A stretch of 6,028 bases of DNA, taken from NCBI GenBank assembly GCA_946885905.1, contig CAMPHL010000178.1, forward strand, positions 1 to 6,028, given 5' to 3'. The notes beneath the pieces were generated by a model. The model worked only from the letters and a program-made list of their open reading frames with translations, made no database searches and was not told where the DNA came from. This document shows, piece after piece, positions 1 through 6,028 of the stretch. The position numbers were made by a program, and so were the translations under genes. Numbering within the stretch: the stretch's first letter is position 1; each line of letters starts with the position of its first letter. This DNA comes from an uncultured Pseudomonadota bacterium (GTDB lineage: Bacteria > Pseudomonadota > Gammaproteobacteria > Burkholderiales > Usitatibacteraceae).

Positions 1-2042
1 AACCAGGGCCAGCCCATCTGGGTGGTGATGCCCGGCACGCGGCGCGCGGGGAGAGCTCCGGCGCCCACGCGAGTCCAGGTGGGCGAAGCGGAGAGCCCGT
101 CGAGCGAGCGGTAGACCTCGCCGTTGTTGTGGCCCACCCAGATCACGTTGCCGTTGCCTTCATGAACGGCGATCGCGTTGATGAAATTGTCGGTGGCGGC
201 GCTGGGCGCCTTGATCGTGCGCCAGGAAGGCGTCGGCGCGCGGGCGTTGTCGGTCACCCAGAGCGAGTTGGCGCCGGCGAGCAGCCGGTCGCGGTCGTTC
301 GGGTCGAGGATGAAGGGCGCGATGAAGTTGGCCTTGCGCACGTTGTCCGCGCCGCAATAGGTCGCCCCCTCCTCGTTCGGCATCGCCTCGGTGATGCCGC
401 TGCAGATGTAGCTCGACAGCCCCCCGGTGAGGCTCCTGTGGATCGCGAGGTAGACGTACGAGCCGTAGAAGGTCCGGTCGCTCAGCGGATCGACGGCAAC
501 GTAGCCGCCATCGCCCCCGCGGAACGGGCGCCAAAGGTTGTTCTCCAGCTGCAGCGAGCCGTTGTCCTGCGTGCCGCCGATCACGCGCCCGCCCGCGGCG
601 GTTCGCCCCGCGCCGCTGTAGAACTGCGTGACCGCGAGGCCGTTGTTCATGTTGGTCCAGCCAACGCCGTTCACGCCGTCGCTCACCTGGTCCACGTCGT
701 CGGCGCGATAAACGCCGCCGTCGTTTCCGTTGAAGAGGCGCCTGCGTCCGGGACCGAAGTCGGGCGGCGAGATGATCACGTGGTGGTCGGCGTGCGGCGA
801 GGCGGGGGTGGCGCGCCAGTCGCTCACCTTGTTGAAGGTGAGCCCGCCGTCGCGGGATTGGTAGAGGTCCAGGCCGCCCACGATCACGTGCGCGGCGTCC
901 GTGGGATCGACCCAGATCGCGTTGTCGTAGTCGCCCTGGCCGCCGAGGTGGCCGGGGGTCGCGAGCTTGCTCCACGTGGCCCCCGCGTCGAGCGAGCGCC
1001 ATACCTCGCCGCGCGCATTGTCGACCGAGGCGAACACCACGCCCGGTTGCGAGCGCGCGAACGCGATCTCGGCGCGCGCCGTGTTGCCGCGGCCCGAGGG
1101 TACCGGCACCAGGGGCTGGCCCTGGGCCCATGAGAGGCCCCCGTCGCGGGAGTACGCGATGGAGCCGTCGTCCAGGCCCGCGACGACGCTGGAGGCGTTG
1201 TTCGGATCGAAGGCGAGGTCGAGGGCGCGAATGCCGAACACCTGCGTCCAGCTCGCACCGCCGTTGGTGCTGCGATAGATGCCGCCGCCCTGGAAGTCGA
1301 AGTTCGTCACGCCGGCAAGCACCACGTTCGGATCGGTACGGTGCACCGCGAGGCGGTTCACGAAGCGCCAGTCCGGGTTGGCGTCCGCGTTGGTGGACTC
1401 GAGGAACCGCCACGTCTCGCCACCGTCGGTGGACTTGAACACGCCCACGCCCACGAGTCCCGCGCTCGCCTCGCCCGTGCCGAGGTACACGACGTTCGGC
1501 GAGACGGGGTCGAACACGATCGAGCTCACCGACAGGTTGGGGAAGAAGTCCGAGTTCGCGCGCCAGCTGGTGCCCCCGTTGTCGCTGATCCAGAGGCCTC
1601 CGGAGGCCGTGCCCGCGAGCAGGCGATTGGCGTTGTGCGGATCGAAAGCCATCGAGCGTACGCGGCCCCCGACGTTGGAGGGTCCGAGCGCCTGCCACTG
1701 GCTGGGCTGCATGCCCGCCGCCTTGGGACGCGGCGATAGCGCGGTCTGCCGAACGACCGCCTCGCGCTGCGCGCGCGCGCGGAAAAGCTGCGCGGCGGTG
1801 GGCGGCCCCTTCTCGTCGGCTTCGAGCTCGAGGTGGAACTGCGCGTTCATGCGCGCGCGGTCGCGCCGCCCGCGCTCGCGGTTCGGCACCTTGAACTTGG
1901 CGCCCAGATCGATTTCGGCGGCGTGCTCGAGGTCCGCGACGTGGCCCAGCTCCTCGGGAGCAGGCGGCGCGGATGCGCAGCCGGCGAGCAGCACGGCAAG
2001 GCCCGTCGCCAGCAGGCGACGCCGGAATGGGGAAACCTTCAT
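1..2042 (-). CDS. BNR/Asp-box beta-propeller lipoprotein, 3' end outside window
   Basis: Only the first 680 residues are visible; the frame is open to the window edge. The start is the ATG at 2042-2040. It opens an arginine-rich, hydrophobic signal (MKVSPFRRRLLATGLAVLLAGC) ending in a lipobox, L-A-G-C, with lipidation expected at C22. Alanine at +2 predicts outer-membrane sorting. After a charged linker (about 30-110), the segment ALGPSNVGGRVRS (119-131) opens a propeller region typical of secreted 'sialidase-like/VPS10-like' proteins. Asp-box motifs (S-x-D/N-x-G-x-T/S-W/F) lie at 153-160, 204-211, 258-265, 298-305, 350-357 and 396-403. Weaker ones are NDGGVY (440-445), QDNGS (492-496) and SLDG (646-649). 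The only other cysteines are C547 and C563, a possible disulfide. The repeats indicate one or two propellers in the periplasm or on the surface. The fold does not establish sialidase activity, and ligand and function are unknown. It starts 12 bp after the upstream gene's stop, with no clear Shine-Dalgarno sequence, which suggests translational coupling. Confidence 0.9.
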   Translation of the reverse strand, partial: MKVSPFRRRLLATGLAVLLAGCASAPPAPEELGHVADLEHAAEIDLGAKFKVPNRERGRRDRARMNAQFHLELEADEKGPPTAAQLFRARAQREAVVRQTALSPRPKAAGMQPSQWQALGPSNVGGRVRSMAFDPHNANRLLAGTASGGLWISDNGGTSWRANSDFFPNLSVSSIVFDPVSPNVVYLGTGEASAGLVGVGVFKSTDGGETWRFLESTNADANPDWRFVNRLAVHRTDPNVVLAGVTNFDFQGGGIYRSTNGGASWTQVFGIRALDLAFDPNNASSVVAGLDDGSIAYSRDGGLSWAQGQPLVPVPSGRGNTARAEIAFARSQPGVVFASVDNARGEVWRSLDAGATWSKLATPGHLGGQGDYDNAIWVDPTDAAHVIVGGLDLYQSRDGGLTFNKVSDWRATPASPHADHHVIISPPDFGPGRRRLFNGNDGGVYRADDVDQVSDGVNGVGWTNMNNGLAVTQFYSGAGRTAAGGRVIGGTQDNGSLQLENNLWRPFRGGDGGYVAVDPLSDRTFYGSYVYLAIHRSLTGGLSSYICSGITEAMPNEEGATYCGADNVRKANFIAPFILDPNDRDRLLAGANSLWVTDNARAPTPSWRTIKAPSAATDNFINAIAVHEGNGNVIWVGHNNGEVYRSLDGLSASPTWTRVGAGALPARRVPGITTQMGWPW
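1769..1781. repeat. Alternating GC dinucleotide tract inside the lipoprotein gene
   Basis: Thirteen consecutive alternating G and C bases lie within the lipoprotein coding sequence, where they encode part of the charged linker (around F-R-A-R-A-Q, before the first propeller blade). Such a tract can slip during replication or adopt Z-form DNA. In this copy the reading frame is intact across it. It may simply result from Arg/Ala codons (CGC, GCG) in a GC-rich genome. Confidence 0.5.
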
Positions 2043-2054
2043 GGAATGAAAAGC

Positions 2055-5000
2055 TTACAGCAGGACGCGCTCGATTCCGCCCTTGCGCGCGCGGTCCACG
2101 AACTCCGGCATCCAGTTCTCGCCCAGGATGTGGCGCGCCATCTCCACCACGATGTAGTCGGCCGTGGTCTCGCTGTCGGGGTCGTAGCGCGACAGGCCCT
2201 GCAGGCACGACGGGCACGAGGTGAGGATCTTCACCTTGCCCTCGAAGCCGTCGGCGCGCACCTTGGCCGCGCCCTTCCTCATCTCTTCTTCCTTGCGGAA
2301 GCGCACCTGGGTGGCGATGTCGGGCCGCGAGGCCGCGAACGTGCCCGACTCGCCGCAGCACCGGTCGTTGATGTCGATGTCGTTGCGCCCCATCAGCTCG
2401 TTCACCACCTTCTTCGCGTCGTAGGTCTTGATCGGCGTGTGGCAGGGGTCGTGGTACATGTAGCGCACGCCCTTGGCGTTGTCGACCTTGAGGCCCTTCT
2501 CCATCAGGTACTCGTGGATGTCGAGCAGGCGGCAGCCCGGGAAGATCTTGTCGAATTCGTACTTCTGCAGCTGGTCCATGCACGTGCCGCACGAGACCAC
2601 CACGGTCTTGATGTCGAGGTAGTTCAACGTGTTGGCCACGCGGTGGAAGAGCACGCGGTTGCCCACGGTGATCTTCTGTCCGAGGTCGTCGCGGCCGGCG
2701 GAGGTCTGCGGATAGCCGCAGCAGAGGTAGCCGGGCGGCAGCACGCATTGGCTCCCCACGTGGTAGAGCAGCGCTTGCGTGGCCAGGCCCACCTGGCCGA
2801 AGAGCCGCTCGCTCCCGCAACCGGGGAAATAGAACACCGCCTCCGAATCCTCGGTCATGCGCGCCGGATCGCGGATGATCGGCACGACCGCCGGGTCCTC
2901 GACGTCCAGCAGCGCCCGCGCGGTCTTCTTCGGCAACCCGCCCGGCATCGGCTTGTTGATGAAGTGGATCACCTGCGCCTTGAGCTGGGGCTTGCCGACC
3001 GTGGCCGGAGGGTGGCGCGTCTGTTGCTGCACGAAGGGCGTGCGGCCCCAGAGCTTGTTGGCGAAGCGCTGCGCGCGGAAGCCGAAGTCGATCAGCCCCG
3101 CCTTGATGAGCTTGATGCGCGCCGGATCCGTGGCGGTGAGGAACTGCAGCGCCACCCAGGTGCGCGGGTTCGGGCGGCGCTTGCGGAACTTCGCGAGCAG
3201 GTTGCGCATCGCGATCGAAACGTCGCCGAAGTCGATGTCCACGGGGCAGGGCGACTCGCACTTGTGGCACACGGTGCAGTGGTCGGCCACGTCGCCGTAC
3301 TCGTCGAAGTGCCGGATGGAGACCCCGCGGCGCGTCTGCTCCTCGTACAGGAACGCCTCGGTAAGCAACGCCGTGGCGAGGATCTTGTTGCGCGGGCTGT
3401 AGAGCAGGTTCGCGCGCGGCACGTGCGTGTTGCACACCGGCTTGCACTTCCCGCAGCGCAGGCAGTCCTTGAACATCTCGGCGATGGCGCCGACCTCGTT
3501 GCTCTCGAGGATCAGGGACTCGTGGCCGATGAGCGCGAAGGACGGCGTGTACGCGAGCGAAAGGTCGTTGCCCGCGATGAGCTTGCCACGGTTGAAGCGA
3601 CCGTCGGGATCGACGCGGCTCTTGTACTCGGCGAAGGGCGAGAGCTCCTCGGGCGTGAGGTATTCGATCTTGGTGAGCCCGATGCCGTGCTCGCCCGAGA
3701 TCACCCCGCCCAGCGAGCGCGCGAACTTCATGATGCGCGCCACGGCCTCGTTGGCCTGGCGCAGCATCTCGTAGTTGTCGGAGTTGACCGGGATGTTGGT
3801 GTGCACGTTGCCGTCGCCGGCGTGCATGTGCAGCGCCACGAAGACGCGCCCGCGCAGCACCTCGTGGTGGACGTCCTCGATCGCCTTCATCACCGGCTCG
3901 AAGTCGCGCCCGCCGAAGATCTCGCGCAGCGGGTCGCGCAACTCCGCCTTCCACGAGATGCGCATCTCGTGCAGCTGCACGCGCTCGAAGACGGTGAGCT
4001 CGGGATCGCGGCCGATCTTCGCCGAGTCCATGCCCAGCCCTTCGAGGTCGGTGCGCACGCGGCGGGCCGCGTCGTCCATGTGCTCGACGATGTACTTCCA
4101 GCGCTCGGCCACCTGCTTCAAGAGCTCCAGCGCGCGCATCGGACGGTCGCCGAAGAGCGTCGCGCGGTCGACCTTGGCGTCCTCGTGCACCGGAAGCTCG
4201 TCCTCGCGCGAGAAGAACTGCGCCAGGCGCGCCACCAGCTCCAGCTTGTTGGCGATGGAGAACTCGATGTTGATGCGCTCGATGCCGTCGGTGTATTCGC
4301 CCAGCTTGTCGAGCGGGATCACCACGTCCTCGTTGATCTTGAAGGCGTTGGTGTGCTTCGCGATCGCGGCGGTGCGCGCGCGGTCTAGCCAGAAGCGCTT
4401 GCGCTGCTCGGGTGTGACCGCCACGAACCCTTCGCCGTCGCGCGCGTTGGCGATGCGCACCACGTGCGAGGCGGCTTCGGCCACCGCGTCGTCGTCGTCG
4501 CTCACGATGTCGGCGATGAGGATCATGCGCGGGCGGCCGCGGCTCTTGGCCTTGGTCGCATAGCCCACGGCCTTCACGTAGCGCTCGTCCAGGTGCTCGA
4601 GGCCCGCGAGGATCGCTTTCGGATGCTTGTCGAGGTAGTTCTTGACCTCGACGATCGAGGGCACCGCCTTCTTCACGTCGCCGAAGAACTCCAGGCACAC
4701 CGTGCGGACGTGCTTCGGCATCCGGTGCAGGATGAAGGTGGCCGAGGTGATGAGGCCGTCGCAGCCTTCCTTCTGCACGCCCGGCAGGCCGCCCAGGAAC
4801 TTGTCGGTCACGTCCTTGCCCAGGCCCTCCTTCCTCAGGCGCTTGCCCTCGATCTCGAGCGTCTCCTCGCTCTTGAGGGTCTTCCCGTCGGCGGCGAAGC
4901 GACGCAGGCGGAAGCGCGCCATCGGCGCGTCGTGGATGCGGCCGCGGTTGTGGTCGAGGCGCTCGACCTCCAGCCATTCGGCCTGCGGCGTGACCATGCG

Positions 5001-5912
5001 CCACGACGCGAGGTTGTCGAGCGCCGTGCCCCACAGGACCGCCTTCTTGCCGCCCGCGTTCATGGCGACGTTGCCGCCGATGCACGAGGCGTCCGCCGAG
5101 GTGGGATCGACCGCGAACACCAGGCCCTTCTCCTCGGCCGCTTCCATCACGCGCTTGGTGACCACGCCAGCGCCGCAGCGGATCACGGAGCAGGGTTCGG
5201 TCAGGCCCGGAAGCACGCGTTCCTCGATCGGCTCGTGCCGGTCGAGCTTTTCGGTATTCACCACCGCGGAAAGTCGGTGGAGCGGGATGGCGCCACCCGT
5301 GTACCCGGTGCCGCCGCCGCGCGGGATGATCGTGAGGCCCAGCTCGACCAGCGCCTTCACGATGGGTGCGCATTCCTCCTCGGTGTCGGGATTCACGACC
5401 ACGAACGGATACTCGACGCGCCAGTCGGTGGCGTCGGTCACGTGCGAGACGCGCGCCATGCCGTCGAACTGGATGTTGTCCTTGCGCGTGATCGAGCCCA
5501 GGCGGCGCATGACCTTGCGGCGCAGCTCGCGCGTCTCGGCGAATTCGCGCTCGAAGGCCTCCACGGCCTTGCGCGCGGCCGCCAGCAACTGGCCCACCAT
5601 CGAGTCGCGGTCGGCGTCGGCCTTGTCGGCGCGGCGCTTCTCGATCTCGCCCAGGCGGTGGCGCATCGCCTCGACCAGCAGCGCCAGGCGCCTCGGATTG
5701 TCGAGCAGGTCGTCCTGCAGGTACGGATTGCGCCGCACCACCCAGATGTCGCCCAGCACCTCGTAGAGCATCCGCGCCGAGCGTCCCGTCACGCGCTGCG
5801 CGCGCAGCTCGTCGAGCGCGCGCCACGACTCCTCGCCCAGCAGGCGGATCACGATCTCGCGATCGGAATAGGAGGTGTAGTTGTAGGGGATTTCCCGCAG
5901 GCGGGCGTTCAT
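2055..5912 (-). CDS. Fused FAD / 4Fe-4S / double-CCG oxidoreductase with DUF3683-like N-terminus (D-2-hydroxyacid dehydrogenase type)
   Basis: Complete, 1285 residues, ending in TAA at 2057-2055. An in-frame TAA at 5924-5922 makes the ATG at 5912 the earliest possible start, and the protein begins [13 protein letters not shown], as I recall for DUF3683 proteins. Domains in order: DUF3683-like region (about 1-130); FAD-binding domain with [11 protein letters not shown] (197-207) and [13 protein letters not shown] (269-281); FAD-oxidase C-terminal domain ending with [12 protein letters not shown] (695-706) and GEHGIG (740-745). The stretch from about 310 to 690 is longer than in simple GlcD/Dld proteins. 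Two 4Fe-4S motifs follow, C817/C820/C823/C827 and C879/C882/C885/C889-P. Then come two CCG domains with all five cysteines each: C1032, C1064-C1065, C1108, C1111; and C1157, C1185-C1186, C1233, C1236. The chain therefore resembles GlcD plus GlcF in one polypeptide, and in plan E. coli YdiJ. By family it should oxidise a D-2-hydroxyacid via FAD and relay electrons through Fe-S centres. There is no signal peptide, so it is probably cytoplasmic or peripheral to the inner membrane. The exact substrate cannot be read from sequence. Confidence 0.95.
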   Translation of the reverse strand: MNARLREIPYNYTSYSDREIVIRLLGEESWRALDELRAQRVTGRSARMLYEVLGDIWVVRRNPYLQDDLLDNPRRLALLVEAMRHRLGEIEKRRADKADADRDSMVGQLLAAARKAVEAFEREFAETRELRRKVMRRLGSITRKDNIQFDGMARVSHVTDATDWRVEYPFVVVNPDTEEECAPIVKALVELGLTIIPRGGGTGYTGGAIPLHRLSAVVNTEKLDRHEPIEERVLPGLTEPCSVIRCGAGVVTKRVMEAAEEKGLVFAVDPTSADASCIGGNVAMNAGGKKAVLWGTALDNLASWRMVTPQAEWLEVERLDHNRGRIHDAPMARFRLRRFAADGKTLKSEETLEIEGKRLRKEGLGKDVTDKFLGGLPGVQKEGCDGLITSATFILHRMPKHVRTVCLEFFGDVKKAVPSIVEVKNYLDKHPKAILAGLEHLDERYVKAVGYATKAKSRGRPRMILIADIVSDDDDAVAEAASHVVRIANARDGEGFVAVTPEQRKRFWLDRARTAAIAKHTNAFKINEDVVIPLDKLGEYTDGIERINIEFSIANKLELVARLAQFFSREDELPVHEDAKVDRATLFGDRPMRALELLKQVAERWKYIVEHMDDAARRVRTDLEGLGMDSAKIGRDPELTVFERVQLHEMRISWKAELRDPLREIFGGRDFEPVMKAIEDVHHEVLRGRVFVALHMHAGDGNVHTNIPVNSDNYEMLRQANEAVARIMKFARSLGGVISGEHGIGLTKIEYLTPEELSPFAEYKSRVDPDGRFNRGKLIAGNDLSLAYTPSFALIGHESLILESNEVGAIAEMFKDCLRCGKCKPVCNTHVPRANLLYSPRNKILATALLTEAFLYEEQTRRGVSIRHFDEYGDVADHCTVCHKCESPCPVDIDFGDVSIAMRNLLAKFRKRRPNPRTWVALQFLTATDPARIKLIKAGLIDFGFRAQRFANKLWGRTPFVQQQTRHPPATVGKPQLKAQVIHFINKPMPGGLPKKTARALLDVEDPAVVPIIRDPARMTEDSEAVFYFPGCGSERLFGQVGLATQALLYHVGSQCVLPPGYLCCGYPQTSAGRDDLGQKITVGNRVLFHRVANTLNYLDIKTVVVSCGTCMDQLQKYEFDKIFPGCRLLDIHEYLMEKGLKVDNAKGVRYMYHDPCHTPIKTYDAKKVVNELMGRNDIDINDRCCGESGTFAASRPDIATQVRFRKEEEMRKGAAKVRADGFEGKVKILTSCPSCLQGLSRYDPDSETTADYIVVEMARHILGENWMPEFVDRARKGGIERVLL

Positions 5913-5918
5913 CGATGG

Positions 5919-5924
5919 ATTTTA
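5919..5924 (-). promoter_or_regulatory. Possible -10 box (TAAAAT) close to the start codon
   Basis: The minus strand reads TAAAAT, five of six matches to TATAAT. It ends 6 bases before the ATG at 5912, so transcription would begin at or next to the start codon. That would give a leaderless message and would fit the missing Shine-Dalgarno sequence. No good -35 box sits 16-18 bp upstream (GATTCC or ATTCCC), so this may be chance AT-richness. The hexamer overlaps the left arm of the palindrome. Confidence 0.25.
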
Positions 5925-5939
5925 CTGCAGTGCAGCAAA
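5921..5939. promoter_or_regulatory. Imperfect 19-bp palindrome, operator-like (CTGC-N3-GCAG core)
   Basis: The sequence TTTACTGCAGTGCAGCAAA has 9-base arms around a central G at 5930, with one mismatched pair (5924 against 5936). The inner arms CTGCA/TGCAG match perfectly. It lies 8 bases upstream of the start codon and overlaps the -10-like hexamer, where a bound repressor would block transcription. The core fits the CTGC-N3-GCAG pattern that I recall for PhaR, the polyhydroxyalkanoate-responsive repressor. The assignment to PhaR is a guess; another dimeric regulator could bind it. Confidence 0.45.
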
Positions 5940-5947
5940 GGGGAATC
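5939..5947. repeat. Direct repeat AGGGGAATC, copy next to the gene
   Basis: This nonamer is repeated exactly at 6018-6026, in the same orientation, 79 bp away. The two copies bracket the 12-bp tandem array. Both are preceded by a related AGCA-type sequence (agcaa-aggggaatc here, agc-aggggaatc there). They could be part of an older duplication that included the array, or regulatory half-sites. Chance is also possible for a 9-mer in this purine-rich stretch. Confidence 0.5.
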
Positions 5948-5948
5948 G

Positions 5949-6020
5949 AAGCGGGTCTCAAAGCGGGTCTCAAAGCGGGTCTCAAAGCGGGTCTCAAAGC
6001 GGGTGAAAGCGGGAAGCAGG
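5949..6020. repeat. 12-bp tandem repeat array in the leader
   Basis: Four exact copies of AAGCGGGTCTCA occupy 5949-5996. A partial fifth copy, AAGCGGGT, lies at 5997-6004, and shortened units AAGCGGG (6007-6013) and AAGCAGG (6014-6020) follow. Successive units start at 12, 12, 12, 12, 10 and 7 bp. Read on the minus strand, each unit is TGAGACCCGCTT and each junction creates TTGAGA, which resembles a -35 box. The nearest of these is 31 bp from the TAAAAT box, too far for a normal sigma-70 promoter. The unit is a multiple of three, but no gene is supported here. Slippage could change the copy number. Confidence 0.9.
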
Positions 6021-6026
6021 GGAATC
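6018..6026. repeat. Direct repeat AGGGGAATC, distal copy
   Basis: This is the second exact copy of the nonamer at 5939-5947. It sits just beyond the degenerate end of the 12-bp array and ends 2 bases before the window edge, so any longer match cannot be followed. Confidence 0.5.
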
Positions 6027-6028
6027 AG

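Larger units (their letters stand above)
5913..6028. other. Non-coding leader upstream of the oxidoreductase gene
   Basis: These 116 bp hold no convincing gene on either strand. On the minus strand an in-frame TAA lies four codons before the oxidoreductase ATG (5924-5922). The region contains a palindrome, a -10-like box, a tandem repeat array and flanking direct repeats, each listed separately. No purine-rich ribosome binding site is visible just before the ATG: the minus-strand bases preceding it read AAAATCCATCG. The neighbouring upstream gene lies outside the window, so its orientation is unknown. Confidence 0.75.

Noticed and set aside
129..1133. A 334-codon plus-strand open frame opposite the propeller repeats
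   Set aside because: Its composition is that of an antisense shadow, and the minus-strand frame carries regular Asp-box repeats through the same stretch.
1..2042. Functional sialidase assignment for the lipoprotein
   Set aside because: Asp-box repeats occur in many propeller proteins. I could not identify the catalytic arginine triad or a FRIP-type motif in the visible part, so only the fold is claimed.
2043..2054. Intergenic terminator or promoter between the two genes
   Set aside because: Twelve bases are too few for either, and no hairpin or promoter element is visible there.
1833..4388. An 851-codon open frame on the plus strand, antisense to the oxidoreductase and lipoprotein
   Set aside because: It is rich in Val, Ala, His, Arg and Leu, as expected from the complement of GC-rich coding DNA, with no recognisable motif or signal. 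The minus-strand product is unambiguous there.
4642..5766. A 374-codon plus-strand frame opposite the FAD-binding domain
   Set aside because: It is Ser/Arg-rich with no motifs, and it lies opposite the conserved [11 protein letters not shown] and [13 protein letters not shown] segments on the minus strand.
160..5997. A 1945-codon open frame on the minus strand spanning both genes in another frame
   Set aside because: Its translation is dominated by Arg, Ala, Gly and Pro, shows no domain motifs, and covers two genes whose own frames contain clear conserved motifs. It is open only because stop codons are rare at this GC content. Its first residues are just the translated 12-bp repeats (RPAL units).
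5949..6020. CRISPR array
   Set aside because: The units are only 12 bp and directly adjacent, with no spacers between them and no cas genes nearby.

Overview
The window is GC-rich and almost completely coding. It reads as a chromosomal segment of a betaproteobacterium, probably Burkholderiales or a relative. That placement is an inference from base composition and from the very long fused flavin/iron-sulfur oxidoreductase with a DUF3683-type N-terminus, which I know mainly from that group; no rRNA or other marker is present. Both real genes lie on the minus strand, so the biological order runs from position 6028 down to position 1.

Positions 6028-5913 are a 116-bp non-coding leader. It holds a 12-bp tandem repeat (four exact units, then decaying copies), a 9-bp direct repeat on each side of the array, and a 19-bp imperfect palindrome next to the start codon. 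The palindrome core reads CTGC-N3-GCAG and overlaps a -10-like hexamer. This is the only plausible control region in the window.

Positions 5912-2055 encode a complete 1285-residue protein. It joins, in one chain, a DUF3683-like N-terminus, an FAD-binding (PCMH/GlcD-like) domain, an FAD-oxidase C-terminal domain, two 4Fe-4S motifs and two full five-cysteine CCG domains. Known relatives oxidise D-2-hydroxyacids (D-lactate, glycolate or D-2-hydroxyglutarate) and pass electrons through the Fe-S part to the quinone pool or another carrier.

Positions 2042-1 encode, only 12 bp downstream and in the same frame, the first 680 residues of a lipoprotein with Asp-box (BNR) beta-propeller repeats. Its 3' end lies outside the window. 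The tight spacing suggests co-transcription, but no functional link between an intracellular redox enzyme and a surface propeller lipoprotein is evident. I found no RNA genes, insertion sequences, CRISPR arrays or clear terminators. There is no strong sign of a new multi-gene system; the most interesting parts are the structured leader and the unusual gene pairing.
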